Below, piece after piece: positions 17,587 to 25,639 of a stretch of 64,000 nt of DNA (position 1 is the stretch's first letter; every line of letters starts with the position of its first letter). This DNA is from Betaproteobacteria bacterium. Its GTDB lineage: Bacteria; Pseudomonadota; Gammaproteobacteria; Burkholderiales; SG8-39. Position numbers and translations under genes: made by a program. The notes below the pieces were generated by a model that saw nothing but the letters and a program-made list of their open reading frames with translations, had not been told where the DNA came from and made no database searches. The stretch spans positions 62,001 through 126,000 of the forward strand of contig JADJPT010000002.1 of NCBI GenBank assembly GCA_016713125.1, in the 5' to 3' direction.

Positions 17587-18582
17587 TTATCGCTTCAACT
17601 GGTACTTTGCGACGGCCCGGTTGTGCTCATCGAGGGTGCGCGAGAACTGGCTGGAACCGTCGCCGCGCGCGACATAGTAAATTGCATCGGTCTTGGCCGG
17701 ATGCAGGGCTGCCCGCAACGATGCGAGGCCTGGCATGGCAATCGGCGTCGGCGGCAATCCGGCGCGCGTATAGGAGTTGTACGGGCCGTCTTCTTCCAGG
17801 TGGCGGCGACGCAGGTTGCCGTCGAAAGCGGCGCCCAGGCCGTAAATAACGGTCGGGTCGGCCTGCAGGCGCATGCCTATGCGCAGACGGTTGCTCAGCG
17901 CCCCGGCGACCATTTCCCGATCTGTTGCTCGCCCGGTTTCCTTCTCTATCACCGAGGCCATGATCAGCGCCTGATAAGGGGTGCGATAGGGCAAGCCCGG
18001 CTCCCGGGATTCCCACTCTCTTGCCAGATGGCGCTGCTGTGTTCGATAGGCGCGACGCAGGACATCGAAGTCACTGGATCCCTTGGCGAACAGATAGGTG
18101 TCCGGAAAAAACAGCCCTTCCGGATGCGCTTCGACGGCGCCCACGCGCCTGAGGAGCTCGGCGTCGTCCATCCCCGCAGAGTCGTGCCTGAGAAACGCAT
18201 GACCGTCCAGCGCAGCGCGCACCTGGCGGATGTTCCAACCTTCGATCAGCGCCAGTTCGGCTTGAGTCACATCGCCTCTGGAGAGTTTGTCGAGGAGCTC
18301 CAGCGGACTCACTGCCGCCTGCAATTCGTAGCTTCCGGCCTTGATCTCCTGGGACCTGCCAAGTGCGCGCACCAGCGCCTCGAAACGCCATCTTCCCAGC
18401 GGGATGCCCGCGGCTTCCATCTGCCGTGCCGCCGAGCGCAGGCTGCTGCCAGGTTCGACACGGAACTCCGCGGGCGTGCGTGGCAGGGCGATAGGCGCGA
18501 ACGCGTACCAGAGGGCGTACCCGGCCAGCACGGCCAGTGCGAAGAACGTCAGCGACAGGGTCTTTCGCAGCAGGGAGAGCAT
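17587..18582 (-). CDS. mltG: Endolytic murein transglycosylase MltG
   Basis: MltG is an inner-membrane YceG-like lytic transglycosylase that cuts nascent glycan strands and is thought to end peptidoglycan polymerisation. The 331-residue protein has one N-terminal membrane segment (residues about 8-30), the YceG domain with PEGLFFPDTYLF, the catalytic glutamate in ASVIEKETG, and the C-terminal YNSYTRAGLPPTPI block. It starts the mltG-tmk-holB-pilZ operon, divergent from ygfZ. Confidence 0.95.
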   Translation of the reverse strand: MLSLLRKTLSLTFFALAVLAGYALWYAFAPIALPRTPAEFRVEPGSSLRSAARQMEAAGIPLGRWRFEALVRALGRSQEIKAGSYELQAAVSPLELLDKLSRGDVTQAELALIEGWNIRQVRAALDGHAFLRHDSAGMDDAELLRRVGAVEAHPEGLFFPDTYLFAKGSSDFDVLRRAYRTQQRHLAREWESREPGLPYRTPYQALIMASVIEKETGRATDREMVAGALSNRLRIGMRLQADPTVIYGLGAAFDGNLRRRHLEEDGPYNSYTRAGLPPTPIAMPGLASLRAALHPAKTDAIYYVARGDGSSQFSRTLDEHNRAVAKYQLKR

Positions 18583-18621
18583 GGGGGCGCACGCGGGAAT
18601 CTGGATTCAAGGATGCCCCGA

Positions 18622-18627
18622 TATAAT
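18622..18627 (+). promoter_or_regulatory. -10 box TATAAT upstream of ygfZ
   Basis: A perfect TATAAT lies 54 bases before the ygfZ ATG, in the mltG-ygfZ divergent region. No good -35 box is visible at 16-18 bases upstream, so this is only a candidate promoter. Confidence 0.4.
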
Positions 18628-18681
18628 AACCGCTGCACGTGTCGCATATCGCGCCAGCGTCTTTCGCCGAACCTATCCCAT

Positions 18682-19614
18682 ATGGATTCCCCGCTTTACG
18701 CATCGTTGCCAAATCTCGGCATCCTCTCGGTGACCGGGGAGGATGCGCGCGCGTTTCTGCACGCGCAGCTGTCAAACGACATCGAACATTTGCCCGCCGA
18801 TCGAGCGCGACTGGCGGGCTACTGCTCGGCCAAAGGACGTTTGCTGGCCGAATTCGTCGTGGTGCCCGTCGCCGAGGGCTTCCTGCTGCAGGTATCGAGG
18901 GATCTCGTGCCCGGGATGGTGAAGCGGCTCGGGATGTTCGTTTTGCGCGCCAAGGTCAAGATCACCGAGGCCGGAGAGCGCTACATGCCCTATGGCGTTT
19001 GGGGCGCGAATGCCGCGGATACCCTCAAGGCTTTGAAGCTGCCCTCACCTGCCACGCCGTTCCAAGTGGCGACTGAGGGAGAGGTCGCAGTGGTGGTGAT
19101 GGCGGCGGAACGCTTTCTGGTGCTAGGCGACGCTGGCCTGGGTGAGCGACTGAAGACGCGCTGCGCTGCCGGCGATGCCGAGCAATGGCGGCTGGCCGAA
19201 GTGCGCGCCGGCTGGCCGCGAATTTCGCTCGCCACTCAGGATGCGTTCGTGCCGCAGATGACCAATCTGGAGTTGATCGGCGGAGTGGATTTCAAGAAGG
19301 GCTGCTACCCAGGCCAGGAAATCGTTGCACGCACACAGTATCTCGGCAAGCTCAAGCGCCGCATGTATCGCGGCGAGGTGGATGGCACCGACGTGCCGGT
19401 CGCTGGACAGGACGTCTTCATCGGCGAGACCGGCAACGAGTTGCAGGCCATTGGCACGGTGGTCAGCGCCGCGCCGCGGCCGGGAGGCGGATACGAGCTG
19501 CTGGCTGTACTGCAGACTTCCGCCATCGACCAGGGTGCATCGGTTCGACTGGGCTCACCTGACGGTCCGCAACTGCGCATCCTGTCCCTTCCCTATCCCC
19601 TGCCCGTCGCGTGA
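18682..19614 (+). CDS. ygfZ: Folate-binding Fe/S cluster repair protein YgfZ
   Basis: YgfZ is a tetrahydrofolate-binding protein related to the glycine cleavage T-protein that helps make or repair certain Fe/S enzymes. The 310-residue protein carries the family motif KGCYPGQEIVARTQYLGKLKR, including the conserved cysteine. It also has the N-terminal FLHAQLSNDI and AGYCSAKGRLLAEF blocks. The ATG at 18682 was chosen because it begins this domain; the open frame upstream overlaps mltG on the other strand. It faces mltG and is followed by DUF4936 and NRDE genes. Confidence 0.92.
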   Translation: MDSPLYASLPNLGILSVTGEDARAFLHAQLSNDIEHLPADRARLAGYCSAKGRLLAEFVVVPVAEGFLLQVSRDLVPGMVKRLGMFVLRAKVKITEAGERYMPYGVWGANAADTLKALKLPSPATPFQVATEGEVAVVVMAAERFLVLGDAGLGERLKTRCAAGDAEQWRLAEVRAGWPRISLATQDAFVPQMTNLELIGGVDFKKGCYPGQEIVARTQYLGKLKRRMYRGEVDGTDVPVAGQDVFIGETGNELQAIGTVVSAAPRPGGGYELLAVLQTSAIDQGASVRLGSPDGPQLRILSLPYPLPVA

Positions 19615-19621
19615 CCAGCGC

Positions 19622-19891
19622 ATGAACGTCTATGTGTATTACAAGGTCCCGGATGAACGTCGGGAAGCTTTGCGTCCGGTCGCCAGCGCCTTGCTCGATG
19701 CGGTACGTTCCACCACCGGCATACAGGGCCGCTGGATGCGCCGCCGTGACGACCCGGCGACCTATATGGAAGTCTACGAGAACGTCGGTAACCTGCCGGC
19801 GTTCGAAATCGCACTGGACGCCGCAGTACAGAGCAGCGGCTTCACGACACTGGTCGCGCATCGAGTGACCGAGATCTTTCAGCCCGCCTGA
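19622..19891 (+). CDS. DUF4936 family protein
   Basis: The 89-residue protein matches the DUF4936 family of small soluble proteins, found mainly in betaproteobacteria. It begins MNVYVYYKVPDERR and has a central TGIQGRWMRRRDDPATYMEVYE segment with a ferredoxin-like-fold look (like ABM or YciI proteins). It follows ygfZ by seven bases and runs into the NRDE gene, so the three are probably cotranscribed. Function unknown. Confidence 0.75.
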   Translation: MNVYVYYKVPDERREALRPVASALLDAVRSTTGIQGRWMRRRDDPATYMEVYENVGNLPAFEIALDAAVQSSGFTTLVAHRVTEIFQPA

Positions 19892-19896
19892 AACCG

Positions 19897-20691
19897 TGTC
19901 TGATACTGATTGCGTGGCAGGCGCACGCAGACTATCCGCTGGTCGTGGCGGCGAACCGCGACGAGTATTACCGGCGCCCCAGCGCAACAGCACAGTTCTG
20001 GGAAGACCACCCGCACATACTGGCGGGGCGTGACCTGGAGGGATTCGGCACGTGGATGGGCGTAACGCGCGACAGTCGATTTGCCGCCGTAACCAATTTC
20101 AGGGATCCCGATGATCCGCGAGGCAACGGTGCCCGCTCGCGTGGTGAACTGGTCAGCGGTTTTCTTGAAGGCTCGGATAGCGCCCCGGATTACATGGCCG
20201 GCGTCGCGCGCGAGCGCGATGCCTACCGAGGCTTCAACCTCCTTGCCGGCGACGGCAGGGAACTCTGGTATTACTCCAACTGCGGTGACCTGCCGCGCCG
20301 CCTGCCGCCTGGCGTGTATGGACTGTCCAATCACCTGCTGGACACCGATTGGCCTAAGGTCCGCACCGGGCGCAGCGGACTGCGCACCGTGCTCCACCCG
20401 GCTCCTGCTACGGATTCCTTGTTCGCCCTGCTTGCAAGTGCCGAACCTGCACTCGACCATGAACTGCCTGAAACCGGCGTCGGACTGGATCGCGAACGAA
20501 TGCTGTCCTCAGCGAGGATTGTGTCGGACAGCTATGGAACGCGATGCTCCACCGTACTGCTGGGACATCGCGATGGCGTAATGCAATACGCCGAGCGCAC
20601 CTGGGGGCCGCTGGGCGCCGACGGCGGAATCGTGAGGCACACCTTTCTCTCCAATTTGACGCAGGCTCAAAGCGACTTGCGCATGTCCTGA
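19897..20691 (+). CDS. NRDE (TANGO2-like) family protein, start unclear
   Basis: The protein begins CLILIAWQAH and AANRDEYY, the NRDE-family N-terminus, in which an N-terminal cysteine normally follows the initiator methionine. No ATG, GTG or TTG directly precedes this cysteine codon at 19897. Loss of two bases (GT) from GTGTGTCTG would explain the present GTGTCTG and would give a GTG start. The next in-frame start, GTG at 19945, would cut off the cysteine and is unlikely. The rest is full length (about 265 residues: GTWMGVTRDSRFAAVTNFRDP, GVYGLSNHLLDTDWPK, STVLL). It is convergent with the GNAT gene, with a 25-base overlap. Confidence 0.8.
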   Translation, partial: CLILIAWQAHADYPLVVAANRDEYYRRPSATAQFWEDHPHILAGRDLEGFGTWMGVTRDSRFAAVTNFRDPDDPRGNGARSRGELVSGFLEGSDSAPDYMAGVARERDAYRGFNLLAGDGRELWYYSNCGDLPRRLPPGVYGLSNHLLDTDWPKVRTGRSGLRTVLHPAPATDSLFALLASAEPALDHELPETGVGLDRERMLSSARIVSDSYGTRCSTVLLGHRDGVMQYAERTWGPLGADGGIVRHTFLSNLTQAQSDLRMS

Positions 20692-21113
20692 TGAGGAATG
20701 CCGGCTTCGATGTACGTCTCGCCCATCTGCGCGAAGCCGAAAGAAGCGTAGAAGCCCACGGCATGGGTCTGCGCGGATAACACGATTTCGGCATCGCCGC
20801 GTCGACGCGCGGCCTCCATCAGGGCCGACAGCAGCGCGGCACCCACACCCTGGCCTCGCCACTCCCGCAGTACAGCCATGCGACCGATATGACCGCAGAC
20901 CAGGCCGGCGTGCGCAGTCGCAGGCAGCAAGCGTCCGGTGCCGACTGCGTAGCCGTCCGCCGTGCGCGCCAGCGCGTGCAGGCAAACCGGGTCGTGCGCG
21001 TCGAGCTCAAGCACGGCCGGCACGTGCTGTTCCTCCACGAAGACACGATAACGTATGGTTGAGGCCTCTCTGCGTGCCGCAGGCCAGTCATGCAGTTCAA
21101 TATCCGGTTTCAT
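20667..21113 (-). CDS. GNAT acetyltransferase, ElaA-like
   Basis: The 148-residue protein is a GNAT-fold N-acetyltransferase. The acetyl-CoA-binding motif A is IGRMAVLREWRGQGVGAALLSALMEAA, preceded by YRVFVEEQHVPAVLELD, which is typical of the ElaA group. The end SFGFAQMGETYIEAGIPHQDM is also ElaA-like. It is divergent from the aldolase/dehydrogenase gene, 21 bases apart. Its substrate is not known. Confidence 0.85.
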   Translation of the reverse strand: MKPDIELHDWPAARREASTIRYRVFVEEQHVPAVLELDAHDPVCLHALARTADGYAVGTGRLLPATAHAGLVCGHIGRMAVLREWRGQGVGAALLSALMEAARRRGDAEIVLSAQTHAVGFYASFGFAQMGETYIEAGIPHQDMRKSL

Positions 21114-21134
21114 GGTGAAAGTATAATTCGCGCC

Positions 21135-23105
21135 ATGAAAAGCCTTTGGAACGACCAGGAAGCACAGGCATTTGTGGGGCCTCTTGGCCCTCGCGTGTAC
21201 TCGTCACGCCTGCTTGGCCGCGACAAGTCGCTGGTACTGCATGGTGGCGGCAACACCTCGGTCAAGCTGATGGATCGCAATCTGTTCGGCGAGGACAATG
21301 CCGTTCTCTACGTGAAAGGCAGTGGCTGGGATCTCGAATCCATCGAGGTCGAAGGTTTTTCGCCAGTTCTCCTCGATTACGCGCGCAAGCTGTCGACGCT
21401 GGCCGCGCTGTCAGACCCGCAGATGGTCAATGAGCTGGCCACCCACACCACCCGGGCAGGAGCGCCGGCGCCGTCTGTTGAAACCATCCTGCACGCGATA
21501 CTTCCCTACAAGTACGTCGACCATACGCACGCCGATGCGGTGCTGTCCATCACCAATGCGCCCGAAGGGGAAAAGCGCATTCGCGAGATCTACGGCAAGC
21601 GAGTCATCGTATTGCCCTACGTGATGCCGGGTTTCGACCTGGCCGCGGTCTGCGCACGCGAATTCCCGCGTCAGGTTGGTCCGGAAACCATAGGCATGGT
21701 GCTGATGAACCATGGCATATTCTCTTTCGGCGGCGACGCGCGCGAATCCTACGAGCGCATGATCACGCTGGTCGGCGAGGCCGAGGCGTACCTGGCGGCC
21801 AAACAAAGCTGGAATATCCGGTACGTCGCCTCGCCGGTCACACCCGTGACGCGCGAGGAGATAGCGCAACTGCGGCGCGAGATCAGTGCGGCGGCTGGTG
21901 CGCCCTTGATCCTTTCAATTCGTGACGAAGAAAAGTTTCTTGCTTTCGCGCAGCATCCGCAGGCTGCCCGCGTCTCGCAGCAGGGGCCTGCCACCCCCGA
22001 TCACATCATTCGCACCAAGAAGCTCCCCATGCGCGGTCGCGACGTTGCCGCCTATGTGCGCAATTACATCGAATATTTCGATCGCAATGCGCCTCAGGCC
22101 GGCAATAGAAGGACCATGCTCGATCCGGCGCCGCGTATGTTGCTGGATGCGTCGCTCGGCTTTGCGGCCGCGGGCCGCAGCGCCAAGGATGCGAGCATCG
22201 TCGCAGATATCTACGACCACAGCATAGATGTGTTCATGCGTGCGGAAGGCCTGGGAGGCTGGTCCGCTCTTTCCGAGCGGGACCTGTTCGAGGTCGAATA
22301 CTGGGATCTCGAGCAGGCCAAGCTGCGCAAGGCTGGCGCTGCACCGATGTTCAGTGGCGAGATCGCCATCGTGACCGGGGCCGCTTCTGGGATAGGCAAG
22401 GCTTGCGTCGAGAGCCTGCTCCGACGCGGAGCGTCGGTGGTCGGCCTGGATATCGATCCGCGGATCGAAGGCATCCTGGATCGCATCGACTTCTTCGGCG
22501 TGCAATGCGATCTGACGGATGCGAAGGCCGTGGGCACCGCGCTGGATGCGGCAGTGCGGCGCTATGGCGGAGCGGACATGCTGGTGCTCAACGCTGGCCT
22601 GTTTCCCGCTTCCGCGCCCATCGCATCCGTTGCAATGGAGTCCTGGCGCACCGCCATGCGCGTGAACGCGGAGGCGCCGATGCTGCTTATGCAGCTTTGC
22701 CACCCTTTGCTCGCGCGTGCACCTCGCGGTGGCAGGGTGGTGGTTATCGGTTCGAAGAACGTGCAGGCGCCCGGTCCGGGGGCTGTGGCTTACTCGGCTT
22801 CCAAGGCTGCACTGACCCAATTGTCTCGCGTGGCCGCGCTCGAATGGAGCAAGGATGGCATACGCATCAACACTGTGCATCCGAATGCCGTGTACGACAC
22901 CGCCCTGTGGACCCCTGAATTGCTGGCCGAGCGTGCAGCCGCTTACCGGCTCACGGTCGAGCAGTACAAGTCCAATAATTTGTTGAAGACCGAGGTACTT
23001 TCTCGGGATGTTGCGGAGATGGCTGCCGAGATGTGCGGCCCTCTGTTCGCCAAAACCACCGCCTCACAGGTACCTGTGGACGGCGGCAACGAGCGGGTGG
23101 TCTGA
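21135..23105 (+). CDS. Fused class II aldolase / short-chain dehydrogenase
   Basis: The 656-residue protein joins two enzymes. Residues about 1-400 form a class II (fuculose/rhamnulose-phosphate type) aldolase with zinc ligands in DHTHAD (His130, His132) and NHGIFSFGG (His193). Residues about 408-656 form a Rossmann-fold dehydrogenase with TGAASGIG (414-421) and YSASK (Tyr553, Lys557). The architecture resembles bifunctional rhamnulose-phosphate aldolase/lactaldehyde dehydrogenases. The stop overlaps mtnA by one base, which suggests it acts on methylthioribulose or 5-deoxyribulose 1-phosphate: the aldolase yields DHAP and an aldehyde that the second domain oxidises or reduces. TATAAT at 21122-21127 is only seven bases before the ATG, so the message could be leaderless. 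Confidence 0.85.
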   Translation: MKSLWNDQEAQAFVGPLGPRVYSSRLLGRDKSLVLHGGGNTSVKLMDRNLFGEDNAVLYVKGSGWDLESIEVEGFSPVLLDYARKLSTLAALSDPQMVNELATHTTRAGAPAPSVETILHAILPYKYVDHTHADAVLSITNAPEGEKRIREIYGKRVIVLPYVMPGFDLAAVCAREFPRQVGPETIGMVLMNHGIFSFGGDARESYERMITLVGEAEAYLAAKQSWNIRYVASPVTPVTREEIAQLRREISAAAGAPLILSIRDEEKFLAFAQHPQAARVSQQGPATPDHIIRTKKLPMRGRDVAAYVRNYIEYFDRNAPQAGNRRTMLDPAPRMLLDASLGFAAAGRSAKDASIVADIYDHSIDVFMRAEGLGGWSALSERDLFEVEYWDLEQAKLRKAGAAPMFSGEIAIVTGAASGIGKACVESLLRRGASVVGLDIDPRIEGILDRIDFFGVQCDLTDAKAVGTALDAAVRRYGGADMLVLNAGLFPASAPIASVAMESWRTAMRVNAEAPMLLMQLCHPLLARAPRGGRVVVIGSKNVQAPGPGAVAYSASKAALTQLSRVAALEWSKDGIRINTVHPNAVYDTALWTPELLAERAAAYRLTVEQYKSNNLLKTEVLSRDVAEMAAEMCGPLFAKTTASQVPVDGGNERVV

Positions 23106-24091
23106 TGAACGTTCAGCCCATACGCTGGACCGGGGAATCGGTTGAGTTTCTCGATCAGCGACTGCTGCCGGAACGTCTCGAGTATGTAACTTGCCGGACG
23201 GCAACTGAAGTGGCCGCGGCGGTGCGCGACATGGTGGTGCGTGGCGCGCCGGCCATCGGCTGTGCAGCGGCTTTCGGGCTGGCGCTGGAGGCGCTTCGCG
23301 GGCGAGATTTGGCTGCTGCCGAGACGGTACTGGCGGCCAGCCGGCCGACTGCGGTGAATCTGTTCTGGGCGCTGGAGCGCATGCGCGGCCTGCAGGGTGA
23401 AGCTGCGATGACCGAAGCCGTGGCGATCTACGATGAGGATCTGGCCGCCAATCGGCGCATGGGTGCGCTGGGGGCGACACTTGTTCCGGACGGCGCACGC
23501 ATCATGACGCATTGCAATGCCGGTGCGCTGGCCACGGCCGGACATGGCACTGCGCTGGGGGTGATTCGATCGGCTCGCGACGCCGGCAAGCGGGTCTCGG
23601 TGATCGCCAACGAGACCCGCCCCTACCTGCAGGGCGCGAGGCTCACGGCATGGGAAATGGTGCAGGAGAAAATTCCTGTCACATTGATCACCGACAGCAT
23701 GGCCGGTCACCTGATGAGCCGCGGCGAGGTGGATCTGGTGATCGTCGGTGCGGATCGCATCGCGGCCAATGGTGACGCCGCCAACAAGATCGGCACGTAC
23801 ACGCTGGCCGTGCTTGCACAGCGCCATGGACTGCCGTTCTACGTGGCCGCCCCTCTCTCAACTTTCGATGCACGAATCGCGGACGGCAGCGGCATTCCGA
23901 TCGAGGAGCGACCTGAGGCTGAGGTTACGGGATATCGCGGCATGCGCTGGGCGCCGCAGGGAGTACGCGTACGCAATCCGGCTTTCGACGTCACTCCTGC
24001 GGCCCTGATCAGCGCACTCGTTACCGAGAAAGGTGTCGTACATGCACCGGATCGGGATCGTGTGAGCGCCCTGCTCGCGGCCTCCCGCTAG
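23105..24091 (+). CDS. mtnA: S-methyl-5-thioribose-1-phosphate isomerase
   Basis: MtnA converts methylthioribose 1-phosphate (and in some bacteria 5-deoxyribose 1-phosphate) to the ribulose form. The 328-residue protein has the family blocks DMVVRGAPAIG, MTHCNAGALAT with the catalytic Cys, and VGADRIAANGDAANKIGTY with the catalytic Asp. It overlaps the aldolase/dehydrogenase gene by one base (TGATG) and is convergent with gshA, with a four-base overlap. No mtnB, mtnC, mtnD, mtnK or mtnP lies nearby, which fits an aldolase-based DHAP-shunt rather than the full methionine salvage route. Confidence 0.93.
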   Translation: MNVQPIRWTGESVEFLDQRLLPERLEYVTCRTATEVAAAVRDMVVRGAPAIGCAAAFGLALEALRGRDLAAAETVLAASRPTAVNLFWALERMRGLQGEAAMTEAVAIYDEDLAANRRMGALGATLVPDGARIMTHCNAGALATAGHGTALGVIRSARDAGKRVSVIANETRPYLQGARLTAWEMVQEKIPVTLITDSMAGHLMSRGEVDLVIVGADRIAANGDAANKIGTYTLAVLAQRHGLPFYVAAPLSTFDARIADGSGIPIEERPEAEVTGYRGMRWAPQGVRVRNPAFDVTPAALISALVTEKGVVHAPDRDRVSALLAASR

Positions 24092-25626
24092 GCGCGCAGG
24101 CGCAGCGGGTCCAGGTACCTCTGCCGGTAGATTTCGAACGGCATGGTGTCTGCAGCTTCTATGGCGCGCTGCTCGGCGAAGGATGTCTCGACCTCACGGC
24201 TGTACTCGGCCAGCAGCGATTCGGCCAACGGCAATTCGCGCAGCGCATTCCGGTGCTGCAGGGATTGCGCAAGCACGAAGTAGACGTAGGTGCAGTCGTG
24301 CTTGCCCTCCATCGAGGCCAGCGCCCGGGCTGAAGGGAGACTTTCGGGATCCTGCAACGCTGCCGTGGCTTTCGACAAGGCCTCGCGATACAAGTCTCCG
24401 CCATGTGCACGATCCAGTGCTTCGGCAATGGGTTGACAGGCGAGCACGATCTCCTCGCTCCATTCGCGGAGGCCGACCTCGGCGCCGTTGCGCTCGAGTT
24501 GCAATCCGGGCTCCCGACCGCGCGCGGCGGCACGATGCTGGTTGCGCCCCAGCGCGGCAATCTCCTCGGGACTGTCGGGGGGGCTGTCCGAAAGCAGGCA
24601 GTGCAAGAGGAAGATATCGAGAAATCGCATGGTCGGCGCCTCTATGCCGACCGGGCAGAACGGATCCAGATCCATGCAACGCACCTCGACATACTCGATG
24701 CCTCGCTCGCGCAGCGCGTGCAAGGGCCGCTCCCCCTGCCGTATCGTGCGTTTGGGACGAATCGTGCCGTAGAACTCGTTCTCGATCTGCAGCAGCGTGG
24801 TGGCGAGTTGTCGGTACCCATCCAGGCCTTCTTCGCCTGTCGCAGAGGGATCGCGCACACCGATCTTCTCGTATGGCGGATACGGACGCGTGAGTGCGTC
24901 CTGCAGCGAAGCGCCGTAGCTCTCCAGGCTGTTGTAACTTACCGCGAGCGAACTCTGTGCGTCGCTTTGATAACCCAGGCGTCCCATGCGCAGCGAGGTG
25001 GCACCGGGTCTGTAGAGGGTTCCGGCCTGCAGGGTTTCGAGATCGTGCTGGCGGCCCGCAACGAAACTGGAGCACACGGCAGGCGATGCACCGAAAAGAT
25101 ACAGCAGCAGCCAGGAGTGGCGGCGAAAATTGCGGATCAGGGAAAAGTAGCCTTCGTTAGAGACACCGGGCAGAGAAAAGTTGTAGTGAATGCCTGAAAT
25201 GGTCTGCATGCGACGACCATACCGATAGCCCAGTCCCATGCGATACACCGTCTTGGCGAGGCCCACATTGGATCGCCCGTAGCGACCGAGGGGAATCGCG
25301 TCGTCACCAGGCAAGCCGCACGGCATGCTTGCGCACCAGAGCATCTCTTCGCCGATGTTCCGGTACACGAACTGGTGGATGCGGGTGAGCTCTTCAAGGC
25401 ATGATTCTGCATCCGCGTGCACCCCGGTGATCAGTTCGAGCTGCGATTCGCTGAAGTCGGTAGTGATGTGCGGATGCGTCAGCGCCGAACCGAGCGAAGC
25501 CGGATGCGGCAGGGTCGAGAGCTTGCCGTCAGCGCGGACGCGCAGACTCTCCTTCTCTATGCCGCGACGCATGCCACGCAGAACCTCGGGTGACAGATCC
25601 TGCAATCGTTGCTGCAAATTTCTCAC
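24088..25626 (-). CDS. gshA: Glutamate-cysteine ligase
   Basis: GshA makes gamma-glutamylcysteine, the first step of glutathione synthesis. The 512-residue protein is of the proteobacterial GshA type: GIEKESLRV near the N-terminus, TTDFSESQLELITG, MQTISGIHYNFS, YVEVRCMDLDPF and ASMEGKHDCTY. The GTG at 25626 (VRNLQQRL), preceded by GGAG five bases away, is a better start than the longer open frame, which would overlap the next gene. Downstream it converges on mtnA. Confidence 0.93.
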   Translation of the reverse strand: MRNLQQRLQDLSPEVLRGMRRGIEKESLRVRADGKLSTLPHPASLGSALTHPHITTDFSESQLELITGVHADAESCLEELTRIHQFVYRNIGEEMLWCASMPCGLPGDDAIPLGRYGRSNVGLAKTVYRMGLGYRYGRRMQTISGIHYNFSLPGVSNEGYFSLIRNFRRHSWLLLYLFGASPAVCSSFVAGRQHDLETLQAGTLYRPGATSLRMGRLGYQSDAQSSLAVSYNSLESYGASLQDALTRPYPPYEKIGVRDPSATGEEGLDGYRQLATTLLQIENEFYGTIRPKRTIRQGERPLHALRERGIEYVEVRCMDLDPFCPVGIEAPTMRFLDIFLLHCLLSDSPPDSPEEIAALGRNQHRAAARGREPGLQLERNGAEVGLREWSEEIVLACQPIAEALDRAHGGDLYREALSKATAALQDPESLPSARALASMEGKHDCTYVYFVLAQSLQHRNALRELPLAESLLAEYSREVETSFAEQRAIEAADTMPFEIYRQRYLDPLRLRA

Positions 25627-25639
25627 TCGAACTCCCGGC

